From assembly GCA_002102555.1 (NCBI GenBank), contig MCFL01000014.1, positions 248,001 to 312,000 of the forward strand: a stretch of 64,000 nucleotides of DNA, read 5' to 3'. The translations under genes and the position numbers were made by a program. Below are positions 23,301 to 34,912 of the stretch, piece by piece. Positions within the stretch are counted from its first letter, which is position 1, and every line of letters begins with the position of its first letter. The notes under the pieces are model-generated. The model was not told the DNA's origin and ran no database searches. It saw nothing but the letters and a program-made list of their open reading frames with translations. Source of the DNA: Catenaria anguillulae PL171. Lineage: Eukaryota > Blastocladiomycota > Blastocladiomycetes > Blastocladiales > Catenariaceae.

Positions 23301-24988
23301 TCGAGGAAGGATTCAGCATTCACGAGGTCGCGAGTCGAATTGCCGAGGTCTCAGAACTTGACTTTACGGCCCTGTTGAGGGACATTTTCATTGTGCGTTT
23401 TTTTCCACCTAGTCATTCGTTTTTTTTTGCCATGTCGCTGCCATCACCTTTAATTGACAAACCATCATAATCTGTAGGGCATGATTTCGACCAAAGACGC
23501 AATCCCCGAAGGCGAGTTGCCGTCGGCCGGATTCAGGGTACGCACTTTGTCCATCAATGTTTTTTTGGGGTCCAACTCCTCACTGTACTTGATCCATTTT
23601 CGCAGTCTATCGATTGGAGCCTGCAGCAAGCTGCAGTCACCCTACTCAGCGCTTACCCCCCGTCCGAAGCGAGGAACATGCTCGTCAGCTTGTCATTTGT
23701 ACGTGTGCTTCAGATGTTTGCATTACGCTCAAATGATCAGCTCCTGACGATGATACGTTCATGTCTCCCAGGGCGAGGGTGACAAGAATCTTACGAGCTC
23801 GATCCGAATCCGAGCGCTCGACTTAGTGCAAAAGATGCCGAGCAAGATTGTCAAGACCATCAACGGTCAACACTCGATTGATGCGCAAAAGGCGTGGGCG
23901 TTGAGTGTATTGCACTTGCGCGACCATCAACATCTTGGCATCACTCGCACCTTGGAAGAGGTGCTACAAGACCCCACGGCAGTTGTGCGGTCGCTTTGGT
24001 TGAATCATCGCAACAAGGCGAAGTGCCCACAGCTGATTGTCAACATTTGCCTCGGTATGTTTTGCATTTTGCCCTACCGCCCCCCTCTTACCGTGTTCCG
24101 TTCTCAAAACATGTATGTGATTGTCATCAGACTTTGCCATCAATGACCTGGACCTGCTCGACAAATGTCTTGACGTGCTCCTGGAGCGCAAGTTCTTCAC
24201 GTACCTCTCGCACCAGCTCGTGGCCGTTTCCCGTGTATTTCCTGCCATCCCCAACTTGGCCACCCATTGGCGCCGATTCCTCACCGGGTTTGTCGCTTCG
24301 ATTCCAGCTCGCCACCCCTCGTTGTCGTTGACCGAGGACCGCGACTGGTCCAACTTCTGGACAATCACGGAAAACATTGTCGATTGCCCGCTCATTCTTG
24401 ACGTCATGGGGATCGATTTACAATACGCATACACGCTATTGGAAATGGCTGTCAAGCATGGCATCGAACCGTGGCTGATTGTGTTTGCTGGCTTGCCCGT
24501 ATCGTCCGATCGGAGTGTTGCCATCCTTGCAAGTGTTCAGGTGCGGCCCTTGGACGTTTTGAAGATTGTGGATTCGGGTACGTGGATCAATGGCGGCCGG
24601 CGCGACAATTTGCGCCAGTCGATGCGCGAGCGGCTGTTTGCGTACGCTGCCGAGACGCGCATGTTGAAAGAGTTTTTGAATACGCCATGGTTGGAGCCAG
24701 CTTTGAGGTTTTGTTTGAAGCGAGGCATGTTTCCGGCGCTGGTTCGCGAGGCAAGGTATGTTCCGCCCGTTTTCCTCTTCCATACGGATGGCCTCCTCGT
24801 TTGTCTAATTACATCAATTCGTGTCCTTTTTCAGCCCCGACGAGGCACTTCAACTCGTACGGTTTTTCTTTCGCGAGACGAGTCAAGTCGCTCCCGAGGG
24901 GGTCGATATCGTCCAACATTTCCTCGCTACCCAGGGTCGAGCACAGGCAGCAGTCGATGCAGATGAGGATGAGTTTTTGACATTTTAA
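17349..24988 (+). CDS. KNTC1: ROD/KNTC1, scaffold of the RZZ kinetochore corona complex
   Basis: ROD, with Zwilch and ZW10, recruits dynein and Mad1-Mad2 to kinetochores. The N-terminal part resembles the KNTC1 beta-propeller (ALAICVNDRLLILDN; PPAVAISPDGEFWASAAANG). It is followed by the family switch LDALVAGHQWDDALKLARQF and long alpha-solenoid repeats (KKRVIDKWLEDRA; LRDQLEDIVYLSEQID; DNVLLGYCERVLEG). The Rod C-terminal region ends at TAA 24988. Introns: 17428-17497 (less certain), 17813-17896, 23393-23477, 23538-23605, 23699-23772, 24055-24130 and 24756-24834. Single missing bases are needed near 17,750, 20,640, 21,850, 22,845 and 23,000, all of the same sign. Repaired length is about 2,370 aa against 2,209 in human. 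The start ATG at 17349 is the first in frame. ZW10 and Zwilch are not in this window. Confidence 0.85.
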
Positions 24989-25246
24989 CTTCTCTCAGCG
25001 AGTATCCATTCGAGTGCATGCACTTGTCACATTCTTTTAATCTGTCAACCCATCCCAAGCTTGTACTTTTTGTTCACTGTCTCGGTGCATCATGACCGAG
25101 TGTTTTTTTCTCTTCTTGACCATCATTATATCACCAACGGAAATGAGTCAACGTAGTCAACATGAACGGAACGTGATCCATCGTCCAAACTCCCACAATG
25201 TTCAAACTGTCCAGTCAACGTTTTGTTGCTCGCCCATCAAAGAGGA

Positions 25247-28200
25247 TCAAAAAATTGTTGGCCCAGACATCGCAAACCCATTCTTTTGCTCCTTGACCTT
25301 ATTGACCACGACTGTCGCCTTTTGGCGCTGTGTGGCCAGAGTCTCCTCAGTGGGAACCGATGTGGCGACGGGTGACTCGGCGGCAACTTGAACCGAAACA
25401 GGCGCAGCCCTGGCAAGTTTTCCTAAAACCGGATTGGGTGGAGTCACATCCATCGGATCGTCCACATGCTCCTTTTCCTTTTCCCGATTCGCAGTCTCGG
25501 ACACTTCCTGCCCGAGTGTCCTTGCTGCACCACCGTTCGCGGTGCTTTCTTGCGCCGAATTCACGCGTCCAACTCCATCGCTTCCCACAATCCCCAAAAT
25601 GGTGATGCTCGCCATCCTCTTTGCCCGCGCGGACTGGGCCTGCGGCGACTGTTCCCCAGTGGTTTGCGCACTGACAACACTTCCGCCATCCGATGGCATC
25701 TGAGGATGACCATGCGTAATTGTAGCGACATGTCCGGCTGGCAATGGCCGCGGCGGCAGCGCAGGCGTGGGCGTCACAGCGGTCGCCGTGGGGCCGGGCG
25801 GTGTGGGTGACTTCTTTGCCTTGTTCTTCTTCTTCTTCTTCTTGGCCGGGGCTTTGGTCGGTGTTTGATTGTGACCCGTTTCTGCCGGCGGCAGCTGTTG
25901 CGGGTTGGGTTGATGATTTGTTTTGCTGCTCGGCGTAGACGACGGGGTCTGGTTCTTGACGCTGGCTACTTTAGTCGGCGTTGCCTGAGCCACCCCGGTG
26001 TGTGTTTTGCCGGCCGGTGTATTTGCGACGAGCAGTTTCTTGTGACTTGCTACATTTTGCGGTGCCGGCGGCGGCCGGATCGAGGTAGAATCCGCCGTAA
26101 CAATCAATACGGATTTAACGGCACTTGAAGAAACAGAATTACTCAATGTCGACGTGGGTGCGGTGGGTAGCGGGCCAAGGGCGGGCGGTAACACCAATGT
26201 TGGAGGCTGTGCAAAAGTAATGGGCGGTATCAAGGGCGTGTCCGCAGCTGCAATCGATTCACGAGTTGCAGGAGACAAAGAAGGCGTTTGTTGAAGGATT
26301 CCGGCATTAGGGCTGGGTATCTGCGGGGTTGCGAATGACCGTTGGTTTGTCGACATCAACGCGTTGGCCGCACTTGACCTGTCGGGGCGATGCACGGATT
26401 TGGATGTTGCAGAATGAGCTGGAGTTGATGGAAGAGCTGTGGAAGACGGGGCGGTGTCTGGTGCTTTGAGCGCGGACGTGGATGCATTGCCCGACCCGAG
26501 CCAACCCGTCACGGCCGCTGGTCCTACTCGATTCCCAGAAACCACGCGCCACTGGTCCAAGAGCGCGTTATCTTGCTGAATGGCCCCTGTGCGCCGTGCA
26601 TCATCGACAGACTCGGTCCGGGCCCTCTTTTGGTCTCGATCATCAATCTCCGAGTCAACATCGGCCTCGGCCCCGTCGCGCCTTTGCTATGACTCTTGCG
26701 CCGCTTTCGGCGGGCGATCGCACCGGCGTTGGGCCCCAACTTTTTGTCACATGATTCGGCGGGACCTGCTGCATTTGGAGCCTGCACTTCTTCAATCTCA
26801 TCTTGCTCAATCGGCTGCTCATCATCTTGTAGCTCACCGACCCCGTTTCGCTTCTCACTGACATACATCACCACCTCAGCGACCTGCCCGCAACACGCCG
26901 CAACCCTCTCTTCAACAGCACCGACAGTTTCCTCAACCCGTTGGACGACCTGCCGCACCTGCTCCACCTCGCTTGTAAGCACCTGAACCTCTCTGGCCAA
27001 GACTTGCCTGACAACTTCCAACTGCTCCTCAACCGCCGTGCGCATCCGGAGCTCGAGCCGTTCTTGCTCGCGGCGCACGTGGCGCATCACGTCCTCGTGC
27101 ATGCGCTCGAGCATGCCCGACACGTCCGCCTTGCCGGCTTTGCGTTGGCAGTCCAGTTGGTCAACGAGCGATGGCGGAAGAGAATCCAGGGTGGCAGCGC
27201 AGGGAGGTGGGGTAGGACGTCGGCCAAGGTGCGACAGCACAAGGGCAGAGATTTGGTCCAGTTGATGGGCCGACAAGTCGATCTTGGGCGGAGGAGCAGG
27301 GGGTTGTGCGGATTGCAAGCGGGCGATGCGTGATTCGAGATCGATGAGTCCGCCTGTTGTCACTTGGCGGTGGGAATGGAGCTTGTTGAGCTGTTTTTCT
27401 GCGTCGCCGAGGCGGTCCACAACAGCCTGGATGGAGGGAGGTAAAGGCGCCTCATCTGCGCATTGCAATTGAATGTGAGACATTATTGATGCACATCTAT
27501 ATCAGTCGGTATTGCACGTACCCACGTCCATATCGTTTACAGCGTCGCCCGTCTGACGCCCATCTTCCTCCTCCTGATTTGTCCGCGTTTCCACAGCATC
27601 CCCAACTACTTCACGAGCCTTTGCACGAGTATTGACTGTGTCTTGCTCCGTGACCCCCGAATCCTGATGCGTGAGCGTCTTTGCGATGGCAGCAGGTGCC
27701 GGCTGTGCAGTTTCTCGCGAACGGGATGCAGGCACCTTGTATGATGCGCACTTTGCCACGGTTGACTCTGGAGACGGTGCCGTCCGGTCTGTCACCTCGG
27801 AGCGCAAGCCAACACTTGGCTCACTGGGCGCCGCTGGCGGAAGCGCGGCCGACGAAGCCAGCTTTGGTGGCTCGGACGCGGCACGTCCACGAAAACTTGA
27901 GTCGGATTCACGGCGCAACGAGGACGGCGCCACAATGCCGGTCCCCTTGTTTGCTGAAGTATGCATACCAACTACATAGTCAATGCGCATTTCCAGGTCG
28001 TTTGTCAGCATACGATGATTCATGTGAGACGTATGGAGCAATAAGAAATACGCAAACCGTGGCGCCGAATCAGCCGAGACGCAACCGACTCAATTCCCTC
28101 GGACTGGTTCGCAGTCGCGGCAGGGCGACTCCTTGACTGCTGCTCCATCGCCATCTCCCTATCTGAATGAGACCCGTCGCGGCGGGCCCGTCGATTGACC

Positions 28201-29851
28201 GCGGCTCGTCTCGGTCCGAACAATGCCCATCGGTCCCACGCTTTGGCCTGTACTCATCCCTGTCGGAACGATATCCATCGGCGCCGCACCGCCTTGGTCG
28301 GGATACGTGTCGTCGTCATGATGGTCGCGGTAGCTTGTCGCGTAACTGTGGACTGGCCAGTTGGATTTATGAGACGGTACGTGCCGCCCCGATGCACCCA
28401 TGGTTGGTTTCGGTGGCAATGCCGGCATAGTCGAACGCTCAGCCGGCTGTCGGCCAAAGGAACTGGGGCGGTTGCCCAAACATTGCCGCGCGGGCGTCCG
28501 AGACATGAGGTGTGGATTCGGGGGATAGGTGCACGTCGGGAATGTCTATGTATTCGACCCCCAAAAAAAATGCGTCAGTCATGGCATGCACCTCGAAGCA
28601 AGCACACGACCACATGAAGATGTCGCACCCGGAGGTCCCGGAGAATTGTGATGCCTCAACATCCACGTCTCGCCCTCCATCTCCCTGGGCCCATCGCTGC
28701 GATCTCCCACATGCTGCTTGTCGGTAATCTCACCTCACCCTCTTCTTCTTCTTCGTCTTCATCTTGCGACTCAACCCGGCGCTCGACGCCCCTGCCCCTG
28801 GGCCGCAGCCGCATCGCAGGCATAGGCGGGTCGCTTCCTTATCCCGCCGCACCACAGGTAGCTTGACGACATCAAGGCAAACACATCGCTGTCATCTTCA
28901 TCATTGTCTTCAACAACCACCGTGAAACGTGCGCCGGCACCCCAGGTTCGGTCTTGACAGCAATGGGCGACGCCGACCGCGGAAGTGGCTTCCTCGCCCG
29001 CCAATCGCCAAGCTCGGGGTTTGCGTCCGCAGGAACCAAGTCCATGCCGGTGAAAAACGACCCTGTCGTGAGGCTGAGGGGATCGGCCAAGTGAGCCGTC
29101 ATTACGGCCGTCGTCGCATTGGTGTCGCCGTGGGTCTCGTCATCTTGAGCATGTCCGTGGGCGAGTTGCGTGCAGGTGGAGATACAGAAGCGTGTCGAGA
29201 CCCTGATCGTGAAGCGGCGTGTGGGAATCGGCCTTTGCCATGAACCGACTCAATGCCAGGTTCGGACTTGACGGAAAAGATGTCTTCCATGGCGGCCACG
29301 GTGCGTGACCGGACCACGCGTTTTTCGCGCTTTGTCACCTTTGTGATGGTCCGCCGTGCAACACTGACGGCCGCAGGCACCGTGTCGACCGTCACCAAAA
29401 ATTCGTCATCCGAGTCGGTGTCGCGGGCGTCATCCGAAGAGTCGGCCACGTCCACAACCTCGATGGTCCCGCCTTGGCGCACGGCTGTGGACGAGGACGA
29501 AAACCGCCGGCGCGCAACAGGTGACTTGAGCCGATCGAGGCTTGGCGCGTGCATGGTCCGCGAAATACGCCCGAGTTGTCGGCGCGGAGGCATGGGAATG
29601 GGCGACGGGGACAGCGGAATGTAATCGGGCGATTCATCGCATGGCGACTTGCGCGTGCTGCCATTTGCTGACGCTGGTGTTGCCGCTTCTGCGGCTGCGT
29701 CCGTGTCGTCGGTTGGCGTTGAACGCAACATGTTGCCCTGCTCTGCTGTTTGGTTGGGAGGTTGGTCGGCGAACGTGTGGACGGACGAGGAATGAGGGAC
29801 GACCGGGCTGAAGCGGGCGGAAATCCGTGAATTGGCCGACCGGCGGATCAA
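25247..29851 (-). CDS. large unrecognised disordered / coiled-coil protein, multi-exon
   Basis: I do not recognise this protein. From N to C it has a Ser/Pro-rich acidic region (29,850-28,870) with a basic KVTKREKRVVRSR patch, several short exons (28,730-28,020), and an acidic Ser-rich part ending NDMDV. Next come a coiled coil of about 120 residues (RMRTAVEEQLEVVRQVLARE and on), a basic ARRKRRKSHSK signal, and a long Pro/Thr/Ser/Ala tail with a KKKKKKNKAKK cluster. Two introns are clear: 27456-27521 (GTACGT...GCGCAG, giving DVDEAPLPPS) and 27972-28051 (GTATTT...TATGTAG). One base is missing near 26,680. Exon structure upstream of 28,230 is unresolved and the real start may lie beyond 29,851. 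Probably nuclear. It could be two genes, though the introns favour one. Confidence 0.5.
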
Positions 29852-30569
29852 AGGTCGGGGGCGCAGGAGTTTGCCCTGAGATTTAATTGCTGCAGGTGTT
29901 TACCAACAGGCGGACAAGTCGGCATCTGGCCACGATCGCGAACCTTTCCGATATGCCATGGCCAGTTGTGAGCCGCCTTTGCACGCGCTTTGATGATCGG
30001 CCACAAATTGTCCAACTAGAATGGGAAAGGAAGACGGAGTGCTGCCAAAACCCAAGGGACAACAACCAACGAAAAGAGATTAAGATCCACAGGCGTATAT
30101 GCACAAAATGATATCAGGGGGAGCGCAACACAAGAACAAGAACAGAGCAATGGCGTGCAGCAAAAAGAGGGACAACGAGCGACTAATCAACGGTGCAAAG
30201 AAGAGAAAGAAATAATGTGCCTCTGTATAACACAATGTAAGGAAGCAAGCAACACTGGGCACATATGCAGGACACATGAGGGAGCGAGATGGTAACCAAA
30301 AAATAAAAGGGACATGGTGTGTGGATGATGTGCAAGGATAACGACAAGTGGCAAAGGAACGAGGTGTAAAGGAGTGGCAAGGAATGGTGAGCGAGCGAGA
30401 TGAAGAGAAAGAAGCAAAGAGAAATGAAACGGTGTTGAACAGAAAACAAAAGCAGGGGGTACTGAGAAAAGAAAAGAAAAGAAAAAAAGATGTGACAAGC
30501 GGGTGAAATGGGTACACATATCAATCGATCAATGAGAACGCAAAACAAAATTTCAAATCACAGTACCAA
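29852..30569. other. intergenic; purine-rich plus strand downstream of the membrane-protein gene
   Basis: No gene is supported in this 718-bp stretch. From about 30,120 to 30,500 the plus strand is almost all purine (GAAAAGAAAAGAAAAGAAAA), so the 3' UTR of the minus-strand membrane-protein gene would be C/U-rich. The left 200 bp may hold the start of the upstream disordered-protein gene. Confidence 0.4.
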
Positions 30570-32670
30570 TCACCGCTTGCCCGCTGCGGCCTGGCCGGAC
30601 TGATCCACCACCAGAGACTTTGCACTGGACGCGTCCTCTCCGGAACTGCCTTCATCCAACTCGGGCACAATCGAGACCCGAGGCATGGATCCGGACTCGG
30701 ACCTAGGCAACGACATCATGACAGTGGGCGGCACCGGTGCGCCGCTTGCGTTCTGCTCCTCATCTTGTGGATCCACCACCACTACGGCCGTGTATGGCGA
30801 CCCAATGTGCTTGACGGGCGTGCGGCCCAAAAGCGTCGACTCGCGATCACGGTGGTCCAAGGACACGCGCTCAACCGTCATGTGGCCCGCACTGGTCGTT
30901 TCGGAAAGGGACCTGGGGAGTGATGTCGAGTCAAGGGATCGTGGCATGGATCCCGTCAACAACGAGTGCTGGTCGTCGTGGCTCAATTGCCGGCCGGTGT
31001 GGCCGAGGGCCAAGGGCGAGGAAATATGCGGCGATGTCGAGTGTGCGTGTGATGACACGAGCGATGCCGGGGCGGGTGGGATGGGCGACGCAGACTTGAG
31101 CGACGCCGCGTCAGTTGCCGCGGCACCATCACCGGGGGTTGTTGATGCTGTTGATGCCGCGGGATACACAGACCTTGGGACCAAGCCAGGCGGCGACGTG
31201 ACCGTTTGGGGCACGGGTGTGTCGAGCAACACGGCAGCCGCGGGCTGTTGCGGGGACATGAACCCAGAGCCGGGGGTGGCCTGACCGGCATCTGGAATGG
31301 GTCGCATGCCCAGCGAATTGATCATGGTGGAAATGTCCTCGTCGTCATCATCATCAATTGACTTTTTCAGGGCAAGCTTGAACGAGTTTGCAATCAAGAT
31401 GGCCTCGGTCGACGAAATGGCGCCCGCCACGGGCGTTGCCGCCAACCTTCCGGGCGAACTCGCCGCCGCGGCCGACGCCGTCAATGGCGCCGACCCCGGA
31501 ATGGGCGTCATGGGTGCACTTGCGGCCATGAGTGCGGGCGACTCGCCTCCTGCAGGGACATATGTGTGCAAGTTGCCATTGGCCTCGTCGGGTGTGGGCC
31601 CAACGCGCGGCGGCTTGGTCATGGACCCGGCACGTCGCAGCATGTTGTATGAGGCAGCAGGCGCAGCCGCGGCGGGATCACCTGCACCCGAAACTCCGGA
31701 CCCGCCGTCCGACGTGCCCGCAAGCGACCCGGATTCGCCCTTGCCGGACCCGTTGCCGGGAAGTGTCGCGAGAACAGATGCACGCGCGGCTTGCTTGCGG
31801 TTCGCCTGCGCACGGCGACGTCGGGCGAGGACAATGAGGCCAAGGATGGCAATGATTGCTGCTCCGGCAATGCCGCAGATGATGGCAATGGTTGACAGGG
31901 ACAGCGAGGACGGTGGCACGGTGGCAGGGGCGGCCGAGGTGCCAGCCGGCGGCGGGTTCTGGGTGACAGAGGCCGCATCGGGAATGCGCACAGACACAGT
32001 GGACGTTGTCGTGGACGACGCTGAGGTTTTGAGAGCTTCAATAATTGCAAACGTTGGGCCGCGCATCGTGAATGGGACAATGGGCGAGTCACCGGATTGG
32101 ACAACAACGTAAAAGTAGTTCCGGGGCGAAAAACGGAAGCGTCCAGTGAGCGTTCCTCTGTTTCGGTCTTTGCGGGGACCCGCAGGGCCATTGCCTTGCA
32201 CTGGTCGGACGAGTCGAGCGGGCACAGGTACAGGTCGACGTTGGAATTTGCAGCAAACGTGGACCAGTTGGAGTTCCATGTCATGAGCAGGCGAGACCCC
32301 AAGGGTACCTGGCACCGGCAATGGGCGATTCCACGTTCTTGGCATTGTGCGGGCAGTACGGAGTGTTGACCTCGCCCGACGACATGCAGGCGGCAAACCC
32401 GTTGATGAGCTCGCCCGTGGTGGGTGCGGGCGGTGGCGGTACTGGTGATGGTGAGGATGATGGTTTTGGCGGGGAGGACGACTGGGCGGCGGCCGAATGC
32501 GGGTGGGCCAAGATGAAGAAGGAGAAGCCGGTGGCGGCAAGTGCGAGTGACGGCGAATGCCTCAAGGATACGAGGCGGCGGCCACTCCTGGTACTGCGGC
32601 TGTTGCTGCGGCCAGACCGTTTTCTTGCCATGGAAGAGGTCATGGCACAGACGGAGGAGAGTTGCTGCAT
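30570..32670 (-). CDS. type I membrane protein with Kre9/KNH-like ectodomain
   Basis: The ATG at 32670 starts a basic leader with a hydrophobic SLALAATGFSFFILAHPHSA segment ending at an AAAQS site, a plausible signal peptide or anchor. A Pro/Ser linker and a small Cys-containing region (CMSSGEVNTPYC) follow. Next is a beta-sandwich-like domain (LLMTWNSNWSTFAANSN, VDLYLCP, ..GRFRFSPRNYFYVVVQSG) resembling fungal Kre9/KNH Ser/Thr-rich cell-wall proteins. A Thr/Ser/Pro stalk leads to one transmembrane helix (IAIICGIAGAAIIAILGLIV) followed by RRRR, fixing the tail in the cytosol. That tail, about 330 residues, is disordered and Ser/Pro/Ala-rich. Two bases are missing (near 32,290 and 32,145), of the usual sign. 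It may be a wall-stress sensor; that role is inference from layout only. Confidence 0.68.
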
Positions 32671-33683
32671 ACGAAGTGTCGCGGGTGGAGGCGTGGAGAA
32701 TGGGTCGAGTCGGATGGGATGTCTCGTGGTGATTGCTCAAAGATACATTGCCGGGTCTGTCTTGAAGATGGAATATCAATACCGGTAGGTATACTTTGAA
32801 AAGGAGGACGGGACGAGAAAAACAGTGGCGGTCACACGGGAAACTAGAGAAAGGAAAGGCAAATTTTCGGCAGCCAACTGAGCACTGAGCAAGATCCCAA
32901 AAATCAAACAAAAACAAAAACATCGACGCCGTTTGCAGCGGCTGCGCGCAAATCCAGCACAAATCCTCCGACCGGTGCGCAACAACCAGCCTCGTCAAAG
33001 TGCATCATGCCTGCCCATGGCATTTTGGACGTGCTTCTTTCTGGGAAATCAATTTGTTCCCTTGTCTGTACTTTTCTGGTTGTTTTTATGCGTTGTATCA
33101 CCCTCGCTCGTCTCCGACCTCTCTACTCAGTACTCACGGCGACATCCAGCCAGTTGGGAATTCAGGGCGCCAGTCATGTCATGGGTTATGTACCGTGACA
33201 TTCACGGCTTACCACCAAGGTTCCCACTGGACGACTCACGAGTCGAGTAGAGCGTGCGAATGTGGGTCAACTGCCGGCGGTCCATTGGTCAAAATCGGCC
33301 ACAATGATGCGAAGGTGCACGAACGTTTGGGCGAGTGACGATGCCGAAGCCGGAATAGGTCCAGAGTAGTAGGAGATGAATGTATGGAGTGTCAAAGAGA
33401 ATGTGTAACACCAAAACAGCTATGAAAGATCATGGGAACAGAAAGGGGAACCAAATGTACCAAAGATTACGGAAACTATGCAAAAAAGGGAGGAGGTGAA
33501 AGAGGATAAGACAAGACAGGGTACAACAATAAGAAGAAAACGAAAAGACAATGACATGGCGAGGCATAGTACGCAACGACGACCAAGTACACGCAGCGCT
33601 AAACCCAAACACTGAATCACTCACTCACCCGTGCCCGACCCCGTAGCATCATAGTACAAACCCGCCCGCAATAAAGAGCGCGT
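32671..33683. other. intergenic region between two minus-strand genes
   Basis: This 1,013-bp stretch holds the promoter of the membrane-protein gene (right of 32,670) and the 3' flank of the fatty-acid hydroxylase gene (left of 33,684). Plus-strand purine bias is strong at 33,410-33,570. No additional gene is supported. Confidence 0.4.
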
Positions 33684-34912
33684 TTAGTTGCTCTTTGCCG
33701 TCTTTGCATCCGCCTTGTAATCCAAAACCGACCCAAACACATAGTCCCAAACCTTGCTCGTGATCCCATACCCCAAGTCATAGTTCTTGTAATGGTGCGC
33801 CAAATGATACTTTTTCATCTCGCGCATGTGGCCAGTGCGCACCCGTGCGTGGTGCAAGTAGTAATGCGTCAAATCGTATACAACGTATCCAGCAATCCCG
33901 CCCGAAAACAGTGCCGCGCAGGTGTAGTACTCAAACACGCTGCGGAACGCCCACCATGGAGGCTGCACAATAATGGCAAAGAAGATGGGCGGCAGCACGA
34001 GGCGCATGCGGTCCATGGGCAAGTAGTGGTGAATGCCGTGCATCAGGAAATGCAGCGTCAGGGCGTAGCGGTTGTCGGGCAGGAACCGGTCCACGTGGAA
34101 CAAGAACCGGTGGAACGTGTACTCAAAGAAGGACCAGATGACGAGCCCAATGGCAAAGTGCCAAGACCACGTCGCCCACGACATGGCATGTGTCGAGTCC
34201 CAGGCAAGGTACGCCACCACGGGAAGCCACGTCAGCGGGACCAAGTACCACGGTGTGCGTGTCAGCAACTCGAGGACCGGGTTGGCGAAAATGTAGGCGG
34301 GCTCGGGCAAGTGGCGGGGAATGTGCACTTGGGTCAAGTAGTACTCCTTGCTAAAGTTGGAGTTGAGCATTTGCCACAGCAGCGGCTTGGACAAGTCCAA
34401 GAGTGGGCGCTTGGCCACGGCAAGCTCGTCCGTGAGCTGCTTGTCGAGCTCCGATTCCGGGTCACGGTACGCCGACGAAATGTTGTTGGGTCGAGGGTCG
34501 TTGACATCGGCACCAGAGTCGTTGCCGTCGTCCTCGTGGCCCTCGAGCAGGCCGATTTGATAGTCAGCGAGAATGTCGTAGGCACCCTCCGAGTGCTCGT
34601 GGACGTCACGGTCGCGCATGACGGCATCGACATCTTTGCCGGCAAATTCGACAATGTATTCGGGACCGCCCGGCTGTTGGCAAGGGAAAGCAAAGAGGGG
34701 GATTCAAGGGGGGGCAGACGGTGCATCAGATAAATGAACATGTGATGTGACACAAAACCGAGGAAAGAGGTGCGTACGTGGTCGTGCAGGAAGAGTGAAA
34801 TGTCATAGACTCGGCCACGACGGATGATCCAACAGTCGTGCTCGGTAGTGTGCTTTGCAACCTCGTCGGCGGTGAAGGTGGCGGGCGCCTTTGATGACGA
34901 CGTTGGCGACAT
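33684..34912 (-). CDS. SCS7: sphingolipid fatty acid 2-hydroxylase (Scs7/FA2H)
   Basis: This ER di-iron enzyme adds the 2-hydroxyl group to very-long-chain fatty acids of ceramides. The N-terminus is a cytochrome b5 domain: exon 1 ends at HDH and exon 2 starts PGG, so the intron (34674-34777, GTACGC...CAACAG, 104 nt) splits the HPGG heme motif. A second heme His lies in VHEHSEGAYDIL. The hydroxylase part carries the expected His clusters: FEYTFHRFLFH, HFLMHGIHHYLP, HYYLHH and KKYHLAHHYKNYDLGYG. Hydrophobic segments flank them. The start ATG at 34912 gives 374 aa, close to yeast Scs7 (384). No base is missing. It is divergent from the vezatin gene. Confidence 0.97.

Noticed and set aside
33792-34733. 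313-codon plus-strand frame opposite the fatty-acid hydroxylase
   Set aside because: Val/Gln/His-rich shadow of the SCS7 gene, spanning its intron without regard to splice sites.
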